Shown piece by piece: positions 52,468 to 60,864 of a stretch of DNA of 64,000 bases. Origin of the DNA: Gracilibacter sp. BRH_c7a (lineage in GTDB: Bacteria > Bacillota > Desulfitobacteriia > Desulfitobacteriales > Syntrophobotulaceae); contig LOEZ01000071.1 of NCBI GenBank assembly GCA_001516055.1, forward strand, positions 1 to 64,000, written 5' to 3'. Both the position numbers and the translations under genes were made by a program. The notes beneath the pieces are model-generated. The model saw only the letters and a list, made by a program, of their open reading frames with translations, made no database searches and had not been told where the DNA came from. The first letter of the stretch is position 1. The number at the start of each line of letters is the position of its first letter.

Positions 52468-53889
52468 ATGGTGAGGTTACTAAATCGTAAGCTTAAAAGT
52501 TATCTCGAAAAGCAGATGTACTCCTTTCATACTCCTGGACATAAAGGAAGAACAGATTTATTTTCAGGATTTTCCTTCCCTGGGTTTGACCTTACTGAAC
52601 TGCCTGGATTGGATATGTTGCATAATCCACTGGGTATTATTGCAGAAGCTCAGAAGAGGGCGGCTAAAGTCTATGGAGCAGATGAAACGTTTTTTTTAGT
52701 AAATGGAGGAACTTCAGGAAATCAAGCAATTTTATTCTCTCTAATGTCGAATGTTTCAGGTAAGATTCGGATAGAAAGAAAGGCACACAGATCGGTAATC
52801 GGAGGTCTAATACTTTCCGGCTTAACTCCTGAATATATTTTTCCTCAGATTCACCCTGATTTCAATCTTCCCTTGGGATTAGACGAGAAGTGTTCACTAA
52901 CAAATATGCAGGATATAGGTGCTCTCCACTTGACCTATCCAAGCTACTATGGAACAACACCTGATCTTGAATATATTATTAAAAAAAGGGATGAGAGTTT
53001 CCCCTGCCTTCCAGTATTAGTAGACCAAGCGCATGGTTCGCATTTCTTAGGAAGAATGTTTCCTCAGGGAGCTTTGACTCTGGGGGCAGACGCCGTAATA
53101 CACAGCACACATAAGACCTTGGCGGCACTCACCCAGGCAGGGATGCTTCATGTTCAGGGGGAGAGGATAGACCGTTCGTCGTTACGTAAATCGCTGGAGA
53201 TATTACAAACTTCTAGCCCTAGTTATCTGTTGCTAGCTTCTTTGGACTCAGCGATGAATGATTTTGGACAGATGGATCCCTGGCAAGAATTATTTGAGGA
53301 AGTACAGCTTTTACATCAAAAATTAGAAGGTAAATTGAGAGTACTAACTCATAAAGATGCTGGAACGTATGGGATAAAAGAAGTAGATTGGACGAAGATA
53401 TTGGTTAATATCTCCAATATAAAAGTTACAACATCCCAAGCTGTAGAAATCTTACGCACAAAATACCGCATCGAACCTGAATTATGGGACAAAGAAAATA
53501 TCCTCTTCATGCTAGGAATAGGAAATAAGCCAGAGGATATTAGACACCTTGGTAAGGCACTGGAAGGCTTGGCCGTAGAATACAGTCTAGGGGATAGTGA
53601 TAACTCTCAACATCGGGGGTTACAAAGATTAGAACAGCTATCTCCCCCTATTATCCAGCTTACTCCAAGGGAAGCATGGCTTGGGCAGAAGAAACAAGTT
53701 AAAATCCACGAGTCATTAGGCTTGATTTCAGGAGAAACAATTTCTATTTATCCCCCTGGAATCCCATTAGTTGCTCTAGGAGAAGAGATTACTCCAGTTA
53801 TTATAGAGTATTTACAGCGAGCTGCTGAATATAATTGGCAGGGCTGGGAAGGTTTCGACAGAGGACAAATAATAGTTATGGATGTTTAA
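52468..53889 (+). CDS. PLP-dependent Orn/Lys/Arg decarboxylase-family protein (YaaO-like)
   Basis: Fold-type-I enzyme of the small Firmicute YaaO/SpeA group (about 474 aa). N-terminal SFHTPGHKGR, substrate/cofactor-loop VNGGTSGNQAILF, DQAHGSHFLG with the pyridine-nitrogen Asp, and the Schiff-base lysine in HSTHKTLAALTQAGML are all present. The C-terminal domain ends in EYNWQGWEGFDRGQIIVM. The substrate (Arg, Lys or Orn) cannot be read from sequence. ATG 52468 and GTG 52471 are both compatible with GGAGAG at 52461-52466. It directly precedes holB; tmk is not present. Confidence 0.88.
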   Translation: MVRLLNRKLKSYLEKQMYSFHTPGHKGRTDLFSGFSFPGFDLTELPGLDMLHNPLGIIAEAQKRAAKVYGADETFFLVNGGTSGNQAILFSLMSNVSGKIRIERKAHRSVIGGLILSGLTPEYIFPQIHPDFNLPLGLDEKCSLTNMQDIGALHLTYPSYYGTTPDLEYIIKKRDESFPCLPVLVDQAHGSHFLGRMFPQGALTLGADAVIHSTHKTLAALTQAGMLHVQGERIDRSSLRKSLEILQTSSPSYLLLASLDSAMNDFGQMDPWQELFEEVQLLHQKLEGKLRVLTHKDAGTYGIKEVDWTKILVNISNIKVTTSQAVEILRTKYRIEPELWDKENILFMLGIGNKPEDIRHLGKALEGLAVEYSLGDSDNSQHRGLQRLEQLSPPIIQLTPREAWLGQKKQVKIHESLGLISGETISIYPPGIPLVALGEEITPVIIEYLQRAAEYNWQGWEGFDRGQIIVMDV

Positions 53890-53903
53890 GGGGTAATAGA
53901 TAG

Positions 53904-54746
53904 ATGGACAATCTCTCTTTAGTAAGAAAAGCTGCAGCAGAGAATAAATTAGCACATTTCCTTTTGTTTCACGGAAGTGGAACTGAGGAAAGGCATAAAG
54001 CTGCTTTGGACTTAGCGTGTTTATTGAACTGTGAAGAGGTGAACAGTCCTTGTAGGGAGTGCTCTTCCTGTAAAAAGATAAGCTCAGGGAACCATCCAGA
54101 TGTTCATATCCTTAAACCTTTAAAAACCTCGGTGGGGATTGAACAGGTTATGCAGATGCAAGAAAAGATATATAGAAAACATTTTGAAGGTAAGTTTAGG
54201 ATATGTTTGATAGAAGAGGCCGATAAGCTAACTCTTCCAGCAGCAAATGCTCTGCTGAAAATTTCTGAAGATCCTCCTGATAATACCTTAATAATATTGA
54301 GCACATCTAATGGGGAAGGGATAATAAGTACCCTGCAGAGCCGTGCCCAAAGCGTATATTTTTCATTTCCGACTAGACAAGAATGGAAGTATGGTTCTGA
54401 ATCTTATGATTTGAGTGGTGGAGACCCAGATTTGGCCTGCAAAATTAACGACTTAGGGATAGAGAAAGTTAAGCAATCCTTGTCATCCTATCTGGAAGCT
54501 GTGAATGCAGCGGATTTTCTTAAAGTATATTCTCTCTTCCCTTTAGAGAAAGACGAAACGTTGATACTCATTCAAGCTCTAGCAGTGAATATTAGAGAGC
54601 AAGTTATAAGAAAAGAAGTATCCCCGCAACTTTTGCAGGAGATAGGGAGGACTGCCGAAGCGTTAAGGAAGCAAGCTAATCCCAGACTAGTTTTGGAAGT
54701 ATTAGCACTAAAACATATTGAAATGGGAGGAAGCAAAATTGGCTAA
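53904..54746 (+). CDS. holB: DNA polymerase III subunit delta'
   Basis: Clamp-loader component. The AAA+ fold is recognisable, but the P-loop is degenerate (FHGSGTEERHKAAL, no GKT), which is normal for delta'. The zinc module is intact (LNCEEVNSPCRECSSC), and IEEADKLTLPAANALLKISEDPP matches the Walker B/sensor segment. The C-terminal collar domain is short. It overlaps yaaT by 8 bp. Confidence 0.92.
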   Translation: MDNLSLVRKAAAENKLAHFLLFHGSGTEERHKAALDLACLLNCEEVNSPCRECSSCKKISSGNHPDVHILKPLKTSVGIEQVMQMQEKIYRKHFEGKFRICLIEEADKLTLPAANALLKISEDPPDNTLIILSTSNGEGIISTLQSRAQSVYFSFPTRQEWKYGSESYDLSGGDPDLACKINDLGIEKVKQSLSSYLEAVNAADFLKVYSLFPLEKDETLILIQALAVNIREQVIRKEVSPQLLQEIGRTAEALRKQANPRLVLEVLALKHIEMGGSKIG

Positions 54747-55479
54747 GGTAGTAGGCATTCGCTTTAAAAAAGCAGGTAAGATATATTATTTTCTCCCGGG
54801 CGGTTTGGATATCCTGCCAAATGACAATGTTATCGTAGAAACTGCTCGTGGGATGGAGTTCGGGAAAGTAGTCCTACCCTTGAGGGAAATTCCTTCAGAA
54901 GAGGTGGTATCTCCTTTGAAGGAAGTATTGCGTAAAGCTACACCTGAAGATGAACAACTTTATGATAATAACGAGATTAAGGAGAAAGAAGCGTTTAAAG
55001 TCTGCCTGAACAAAATAATTGCTCATAAGTTGCCGATGAAGCTTATAGACGTAGAATATACTTTTGATGGTAATAAAATTATATTTTCTTTTACAGCTGA
55101 AGGTCGGGTTGACTTTAGAGAGCTCGTCAAAGATTTAGCCGCTGTTTTTAGAACAAGGATAGAGCTAAGGCAAATCGGAGTACGAGATGAGGCTAAGATG
55201 TTAGGGGGGTTAGGCTCCTGTGGCAGGGAACTGTGTTGCGCCTCATTTCTTGGAGACTTTGAACCTGTTTCCATCAGAATGGCTAAAGACCAGAATCTTT
55301 CCCTTAATCCAACAAAGATATCTGGTATTTGTGGCAGATTGATGTGTTGTCTAAAATATGAAAATGGTTGTTACGAGTGCCAGAATACTTGCCCTAAGGA
55401 GAAGGATATCTTGGTCGAAGTCTTGGATGAAGACAGCCAAGAAGAACTAAGAAAACTCGTAGCAGAATCGGAGGAATAG
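54739..55479 (+). CDS. yaaT: PSP1-domain protein YaaT (RicT)
   Basis: Stage-0 sporulation protein; in B. subtilis it forms with YmcA and YlbF the Fe-S Ric complex that stimulates RNase Y-dependent RNA processing. The PSP1 domain contains the characteristic C-terminal cysteines LGSCGRELCCASF, GICGRLMCCLKYENGCYECQNTCP, candidate 4Fe-4S ligands. Start TTG 54739 is chosen because GGGAGGA lies 7 bp upstream, inside holB. The longer frame to 54718 has no ribosome site. Order holB-yaaT-yabA-rsmI is as in Bacillus. Confidence 0.93.
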   Translation: MAKVVGIRFKKAGKIYYFLPGGLDILPNDNVIVETARGMEFGKVVLPLREIPSEEVVSPLKEVLRKATPEDEQLYDNNEIKEKEAFKVCLNKIIAHKLPMKLIDVEYTFDGNKIIFSFTAEGRVDFRELVKDLAAVFRTRIELRQIGVRDEAKMLGGLGSCGRELCCASFLGDFEPVSIRMAKDQNLSLNPTKISGICGRLMCCLKYENGCYECQNTCPKEKDILVEVLDEDSQEELRKLVAESEE

Positions 55480-55481
55480 AG

Positions 55482-55790
55482 GTGGGCCAACTTTATCAGG
55501 CGATAACGGAAGTGGAAGAAAATATTAGTAGGCTATTGGGAGAAGTCAAGAGCTTAAGACAATATGTTGAGTATTTGGAAGAAGAGAATGTCAGCCTGAA
55601 AAGACAATTATGTGCAGTTTCTGAAGCAGATACAGAAAGAGTACAGAAGAACGCTGCCAGAATTCAGAAAGAAGCACATGAGAACCTAGAAAAGCTTTAT
55701 AGTGAAGGATTCCATATTTGTCACATTTATTTTGGAGAAAATCTAGAAGGCAGCTGTCTTTTCTGTAATGCCTTCTTAAGAAAAGATTGA
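55482..55790 (+). CDS. yabA: Replication initiation control protein YabA
   Basis: A 102-residue negative regulator of DnaA-dependent initiation that bridges DnaA and DnaN. An N-terminal leucine-zipper coiled coil (residues ~4-60: EENISRLLGEVKSLRQYVEY) leads to a C-terminal zinc-binding domain with FHICHIYFG and SCLFCNAFL. The GTG start has GGAGGA upstream. It overlaps the rsmI leader by a few bases. Confidence 0.9.
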   Translation: MGQLYQAITEVEENISRLLGEVKSLRQYVEYLEEENVSLKRQLCAVSEADTERVQKNAARIQKEAHENLEKLYSEGFHICHIYFGENLEGSCLFCNAFLRKD

Positions 55791-55804
55791 CCGGAGGGAT
55801 AGGC

Positions 55805-56665
55805 ATGCTCCATCAGGGAACTTTATTTGTATGCCCTACTCCTATAGGGAATCTGCAAGATATTACTTTACGGGTATTAGAAACGCTGAAGATGGTTGAT
55901 TTCATTGCAGCAGAAGATACAAGACACTCTCGGAAACTCCTAAACCATTATGATATTACAACCCCAACCTTAAGTTATCATGAACATAATGAAAGGAAAA
56001 GGATGGGGGAGCTTTTGGACGGACTCAAGCAAGGAAAGAATGTAGCTCTGGTCTCGGATGCCGGAATGCCTGGAATCTCTGACCCGGGTCATATTCTGAT
56101 TAAGAAGTGTCAGGAAGAAAATATTAAGGTAGATGTTTTGCCGGGACCCAATGCTGCCTTAACCGCGCTCGTTCTGTCCGGAATGCCGACGGAAAGTTTT
56201 GTATATTTAGGGTTTCTGCCTACAGGAAGATCAGAGCGGAGAAGGATTCTTGAGAAAGCGGCCTTTCTTACTCACACTTTAATTTTATATGAGGCACCTC
56301 ATAAGTTGATTAGAACCCTTCAAGACATTCAGGAAACCATGGGAGATCGAATAGTAGTAGTTACCCGGGAATTAACTAAAATTCATCAGAATGTTCATCG
56401 AGGAAAAGTGAGTCTACTGGTAGAAGAGTTTAAGACAACGCCTCCTAAGGGGGAGTGTTGTCTTATAATAGAAGCATATGAAGAAAGAATAGAGAGAGGA
56501 GAACCTTCTCTTTGGATTAAAGATATGAAGCAGATAATACTGGAAGGGAAAGATAATAAAGAAGCCATGAAAGTGGTAGCAAAAAAATATGGGATAAGCA
56601 AAAGAGATGTATACAGAGCATATCTCGATGAAGATGAAAGAGAAAATAAAAAAGAAGGTAAATAA
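55805..56665 (+). CDS. rsmI: 16S rRNA (cytidine-1402-2'-O)-methyltransferase
   Basis: SAM-dependent methyltransferase acting on C1402 of 16S rRNA. The tetrapyrrole-methylase fold is clear: FVCPTPIGNLQDITLRVLETL, AEDTRHSRKLLNHY, SDAGMPGISDPG and LPGPNAALTALVLSGM. ATG 55805 has GGAGGG 6 bp upstream; the frame is open to a TTG at 55787. The terminator at 56651 overlaps its last codons. Confidence 0.95.
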   Translation: MLHQGTLFVCPTPIGNLQDITLRVLETLKMVDFIAAEDTRHSRKLLNHYDITTPTLSYHEHNERKRMGELLDGLKQGKNVALVSDAGMPGISDPGHILIKKCQEENIKVDVLPGPNAALTALVLSGMPTESFVYLGFLPTGRSERRRILEKAAFLTHTLILYEAPHKLIRTLQDIQETMGDRIVVVTRELTKIHQNVHRGKVSLLVEEFKTTPPKGECCLIIEAYEERIERGEPSLWIKDMKQIILEGKDNKEAMKVVAKKYGISKRDVYRAYLDEDERENKKEGK

Positions 56666-56677
56666 TTTACCTTCTTT
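56651..56677. terminator. Bidirectional terminator between rsmI and abrB
   Basis: Perfect 12-bp stem AAAGAAGGTAAA / TTTACCTTCTTT with a 3-base loop that includes the rsmI stop codon; A-rich and T-rich sides suit both convergent genes. Confidence 0.85.
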
Positions 56678-56695
56678 GGGGATTGTTAAGTTGAA

Positions 56696-56965
56696 CTATA
56701 CAGCCTCAACTTCTGAAGCCGAAGCAATTCCACCCATAGCACCGGCACATGCTAGACAAACATTCTTACCGCGGAATATCTGGACATCGTCAGCACTTCC
56801 ACAGAAGACACACGCAGGTTCGTACTTCTTAAGTATAATCTTTTCTTGATCAACATATATCTCCAGAGCGTCTTTTTCATCAATACCGAGAGTTCTCCGA
56901 AGCTCGATTGGTAACACCACTCGACCAAGTTCATCTACTTTTCTTACAATACCTGTTGATTTCAC
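56696..56965 (-). CDS. abrB: AbrB-family transition-state regulator with C-terminal zinc-ribbon-like tail
   Basis: The N-terminal swapped-hairpin DNA-binding domain is nearly canonical (KSTGIVRKVDELGRVVLPIE, RRTLGI, then DALEIYVDQEKIILKKY). The remaining ~35 residues carry two cysteine pairs, ACVFCG and VCLACAG, unlike the B. subtilis AbrB multimerisation tail. GTG 56965 has GGAGGA 7 bp upstream and gives the expected MKSTGIV start; the longer frame is not supported. It is divergent from metG, as in Bacillus. It probably represses transition-state genes. Confidence 0.93.
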   Translation of the reverse strand: MKSTGIVRKVDELGRVVLPIELRRTLGIDEKDALEIYVDQEKIILKKYEPACVFCGSADDVQIFRGKNVCLACAGAMGGIASASEVEAV

Positions 56966-57144
56966 ATCTAATTCCTCCATTTCTACTGTAAATTCGACAT
57001 TTAGCAACCTAATCTTACCAATAGTCCCTAAAAAAGTCAATAGGATAAAAGTCCAGACTCTGGATAAATATAGAAAATATTACCAAATATTCTGATTGTT
57101 GATACCTCAAAATTTATGCCAATTAATTAAAGGAGATGTGCCTT

Positions 57145-59076
57145 ATGAAGTATTACATAACTACCCCTATCTATTATCCTAATTCGAGTCCTCATATTGG
57201 GACCGCTTATACAACCATTGCGGCAGACGCTATGGCACGTTTGCGGAGGATGAAAGGCGATGATGTCTACTTTCTCACCGGGACCGATGAAAATGCGCAA
57301 AAAATCATACGGACAGCAGAAAGTGCCGGGGTTGATCCCCATGTCTACGTCGATGATATCGTAAGTAGATTTAGAGAACTCTGGAGATTATTGAATATTT
57401 CTAACGATGATTTTATTCGGACAACAGAAGCTCGGCATGCTGAAGTAGTACAGTATATATTTAATAAACTTTATGAAAAAGGAGATATCTATAAGTCTGA
57501 ATACGAAGGCTGGTACTGTACACCTTGTGAGACTTTCTGGACAGAGAATAGACTTGTAGATGGTAAATGCCCAAATGAAGACTGTGCTAGAGAGGTAGAA
57601 CTGCTCAAAGAAGAGAGCTACTTCTTCAAAATGTCTAAGTATCAGGGCAAATTGCTACAGTATATTAATGATAATCCCGACTTTATCAAACCTTTATCCA
57701 GGCGAAATGAGATGATAAGATTCATTGAGGGCGGGCTGGAAGACCTATGTGTTTCTAGGACCACTTTTAATTGGGGGATTAAAGTCCCTTTCGATCCTAA
57801 ACATGTAGTCTATGTCTGGCTAGATGCCCTAATCAATTATATCTCGGCCTTAGGCTATCCTGATCATGAGAAGTTTAAAAAATATTGGCCGGCAGATGTT
57901 CATCTCATGGGTAAAGACATAGTACGCTTCCATTCTATCATCTGGCCTATAATTCTGATGGCTTTAGATGTACCTCTGCCGAAGATGGTCTTCGGCCATG
58001 GTTGGTTTCTTGGCAAAGAAGGTGGTAAAATATCCAAATCCCGTGGTAATGCTCAGGATTCCTTTGAACTAATTGCCAGATATGGGCCTGATCCAATTCG
58101 CTATTTCCTGCTGAGAGAGATGCAATATGGTTTAGACGGAACATATTCTGAAGATGATCTGGTAGAAAAACTAAATAGTGACCTTGCCAACGATCTAGGC
58201 AACTATGTTTCCAGATCATTGGCTATGGTAGTGAAGTATATAGATGGCAAGGTTCCAACCCCTGGCCAGGATACTGATCTGGAGAAAGAAATTAAAGAAT
58301 TAAGCTCTAAAGTTAAAGAAAGTGCAGAAGAGAAGATGTTAGCCTGTGATCCAGCATCAGCCTTAGAGTATGTATGGCAATTCGTAAACCGCTGTAATAA
58401 ATATGTTGATGAGACAGCCCCTTGGAATCTGGCTAAGGATCAGAATAATACTGAGAGACTCAATACAGTGCTCTATACTATGGTGGAATGTATCAGAATT
58501 CTTGGAATACTATGTGCACCATTTATGCCGGGAGTGCCGGAGAAGATTAGACCTCTGCTGGGAGGGATGGATTTCTTTAGTGATTGGGAAAAAGCTGATA
58601 GCTGGAATGTTATTCAACCAGGAACTATAGTAGATAAAGGGCAGCCAATTTTTCCAAGAATCGATTTGTCCCAATTTTCAGTAGAAGAAACCCCAGAAAA
58701 ACAGCCAGATAATACAGCTGAAATTAAGGAGATAAATATGGTTCCGATAAAAGACGAGATAACTTATGAGGATTTTGCTAAGATTGACTTAAGAATAGTT
58801 AAGATTCTTCAAGCAGAAAAAGTGGAGAAGGCAGACAAACTTCTTAAACTAGAGGTAGAGATGGCTGGAGAAAGTCGTACTGTAGTTGCTGGAATAGCTG
58901 GATATTATACTGCAGAAGAACTGATAGGGAAGAAAGTAGTTTTGGTAGCCAATCTTAAACCTGTTAAGTTGAGAGGGATAGTTTCTCAAGGAATGATTCT
59001 AGCTGCTTCTGATAGTGAAGGCTTAGAAGTGCTAGGAGTCGAGAAGGAAATCATAACAGGAGGCCAAGTTAAATGA
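57145..59076 (+). CDS. metG: Methionyl-tRNA synthetase (with C-terminal tRNA-binding domain)
   Basis: Class-I synthetase charging tRNA-Met. HIGH-type motif NSSPHIGTAYT, the CP domain zinc knuckle (CTPCETFW, then CPNEDC), the KMSKS loop as GGKISKSRGN, an anticodon-binding helical domain, and a C-terminal EMAP/Trbp111-type domain (DFAKIDLRIVKILQAEKVEKAD) for dimerisation and tRNA binding. ATG 57145 has AAGGAG 9 bp upstream; a second ATG at 57136 is too close to that site. It overlaps tatD by 4 bp. Confidence 0.97.
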   Translation: MKYYITTPIYYPNSSPHIGTAYTTIAADAMARLRRMKGDDVYFLTGTDENAQKIIRTAESAGVDPHVYVDDIVSRFRELWRLLNISNDDFIRTTEARHAEVVQYIFNKLYEKGDIYKSEYEGWYCTPCETFWTENRLVDGKCPNEDCAREVELLKEESYFFKMSKYQGKLLQYINDNPDFIKPLSRRNEMIRFIEGGLEDLCVSRTTFNWGIKVPFDPKHVVYVWLDALINYISALGYPDHEKFKKYWPADVHLMGKDIVRFHSIIWPIILMALDVPLPKMVFGHGWFLGKEGGKISKSRGNAQDSFELIARYGPDPIRYFLLREMQYGLDGTYSEDDLVEKLNSDLANDLGNYVSRSLAMVVKYIDGKVPTPGQDTDLEKEIKELSSKVKESAEEKMLACDPASALEYVWQFVNRCNKYVDETAPWNLAKDQNNTERLNTVLYTMVECIRILGILCAPFMPGVPEKIRPLLGGMDFFSDWEKADSWNVIQPGTIVDKGQPIFPRIDLSQFSVEETPEKQPDNTAEIKEINMVPIKDEITYEDFAKIDLRIVKILQAEKVEKADKLLKLEVEMAGESRTVVAGIAGYYTAEELIGKKVVLVANLKPVKLRGIVSQGMILAASDSEGLEVLGVEKEIITGGQVK

Positions 59077-59834
59077 TTTGGGATACTCATGCCCATCTCG
59101 ATGATAAGCAGTTTAAAATGGATAGAGATATCGTTCTCCAGAGGGCAAGGGATGCAGGGGTGCGTACTATTATCAATATAGGCCATTCAGAAGCCACCTC
59201 TCAGGAATCCGTAGAGCTTGCAACCAAATACACTTTCCTCTATGCGACTGTAGGGATACACCCCCATGATGCCAAGGATTGTAATGAAAAAACATGGATG
59301 CTTCTGGAAAGGTTAGCCCAAAACCCGAAAGTGGTAGCTTGGGGTGAGATAGGGTTAGATTATTATCGTGACCTGTCTCCTAGGGATGTGCAGCGTGAAG
59401 TATTTATCCAGCAATTAGAATTGGCGAAAGAGTCAGGATTACCAGTAGTCATTCATAACAGGGATGCGCATGGTGATGTTCTGAAAATTATTACAGAGAA
59501 CCCAACAGGAACAGGAGGGGTTTTTCACTCCTATTCCGGCTCCTGGGAGATGGCTAAAGTGTTACTGGATATGGGATATTATCTGTCATTTTCCGGGCCA
59601 TTGACGTATAAGAACGCTCGCCATACTGTCGAAGTAGCTGCCAAAATGCCGGAAGACAGATTTGTGGTTGAGACAGATTGTCCTTATTTAACCCCAGAAC
59701 CTTACCGTGGAAAACGTAACGAACCAGCTTATGTACGCGAAGTGGTAAACAAGTTAGCCGAAATCAGAGGAATATCATTTGAAAAAGCTGCTCAGCTTTC
59801 TACCGCAAATGCCAAGAAGCTGTTTAAAATTTAA
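59073..59834 (+). CDS. tatD: TatD-family metal-dependent DNase
   Basis: TIM-barrel hydrolase with all metal ligands visible: DTHAHLDD, GIHPHDAKD, GEIGLDYYRD, VIHNRDAHGD, FHSYSGS and ETDCPYLTPEPYRGKRN. Known members act as 3'-5' DNA exonucleases in repair and DNA degradation. The start is coupled to metG through ATGA; the order metG-tatD is conserved in Firmicutes (B. subtilis yabD). A terminator follows at 59856. Confidence 0.95.
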   Translation: MIWDTHAHLDDKQFKMDRDIVLQRARDAGVRTIINIGHSEATSQESVELATKYTFLYATVGIHPHDAKDCNEKTWMLLERLAQNPKVVAWGEIGLDYYRDLSPRDVQREVFIQQLELAKESGLPVVIHNRDAHGDVLKIITENPTGTGGVFHSYSGSWEMAKVLLDMGYYLSFSGPLTYKNARHTVEVAAKMPEDRFVVETDCPYLTPEPYRGKRNEPAYVREVVNKLAEIRGISFEKAAQLSTANAKKLFKI

Positions 59835-59855
59835 TATCGAAATTACTTTCAGATT

Positions 59856-59885
59856 CTTGCACTGTAAAAGGTGCAAGTTTTTTTT
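59856..59885 (+). terminator. Terminator of the metG-tatD unit
   Basis: CTTGCAC / GTGCAAG with an 8-base loop and eight T. Confidence 0.9.
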
Positions 59886-60146
59886 AATTAGGTACCTAAA
59901 AAAGTCAAAGCCTACGAATTATTTAGTGAACCTTAAATAATGACAAAGAAACTTTACCCCCACAGTAATAACAAAAGCTCTCTCATCAGCATCGGAAGAA
60001 GCACTAAGATACTGAAGAAGAACAAAAAAGTAATACAATTGTTGAAGTGTATAACGGACAAGTTATTACCATATAAAAATATTTCAACATTAGTTATAAT
60101 AGATTATAAAGTACTATTCTATATCCACGTAATTGGAGGTTTTCTC

Positions 60147-60860
60147 TTGTCCGGGCATAGACCAATAACGGAGAATTCAGTAGAAAAACGCTTAGAAGCC
60201 ATCATGAGAGGTGACCTTGAGGAACGCAACAAGCTGATTGCAGATTATATACCATTCATAATCAAGATGGTGTCCAAACAGTTAAACAGATATATCGAGA
60301 CTGAGAACTGTGACGAGTTCAGTATAGGATTAATCGCTTTCGATGAAGCTATCGATAAATATTGCAGTAGCAAAGGCGTTTTCCTGAAATTCGCTGAACT
60401 TGTCATTAGTAATCGGATTAAGGACGCCCTTCGAAAGAAGAACCAGGAACTAAGAGAAATCTCTTTTGAAGACTGTTCTGAAAACGTTCTTAAGCACCTA
60501 GATTCCGTTTATGTGAGAAGTGATGAGGACTCTATTAGTCTTCGAGAAGAAATTAAACAATACGAGAGTGAATTGTCCAAGTTCAAGATAACTCTTGAGG
60601 ACTTAGTCGAAGAAACCCCCAAACATAAAGATACCCGAGTAAATGCTATGATACTATCCGAACGTATCAGTGAGGATAAACCTCTAGTAGAGAAGATATA
60701 CTCAAAAAGAAGATTACCAATAAGTCAGATCGCTTTAAAGTTTAAGACAACTGCTAAGATAATTAAAAGAAGCCGAAAGTATATCATTTCCTTAGTAGTG
60801 ATATTCACAGGCGGCTTCATTCAACTTAAGTATTGGGTACGTAATTCCATAAAAGGGTGA
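60147..60860 (+). CDS. sigI: SigI-family RNA polymerase sigma factor
   Basis: Alternative sigma factor of the SigI class. Region 2 is recognisable in EERNKLIADYIPFIIKMVSKQL and DEFSIGLIAFDEAIDKYCSS, with FAELVISNRIKDALRKK; the C-terminal half has the SigI-type helix-turn-helix (LPISQIALKFKTTAKIIKRSRKYI). Start TTG 60147 is chosen because GGAGG lies 7 bp upstream and the protein then has the usual SigI length (237 aa); the frame is open to 59940 but that extension looks non-coding. It is followed 4 bp later by its anti-sigma factor. No convincing SigI-type promoter is seen upstream, though ACCCCC occurs at 59956-59961. Confidence 0.9.
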   Translation: MSGHRPITENSVEKRLEAIMRGDLEERNKLIADYIPFIIKMVSKQLNRYIETENCDEFSIGLIAFDEAIDKYCSSKGVFLKFAELVISNRIKDALRKKNQELREISFEDCSENVLKHLDSVYVRSDEDSISLREEIKQYESELSKFKITLEDLVEETPKHKDTRVNAMILSERISEDKPLVEKIYSKRRLPISQIALKFKTTAKIIKRSRKYIISLVVIFTGGFIQLKYWVRNSIKG

Positions 60861-60864
60861 AAAG

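Noticed and set aside
59940-60146. 69-residue N-terminal extension of SigI
   Set aside because: Not similar to SigI, no ribosome site; GGAGG plus TTG 60147 gives the normal length.
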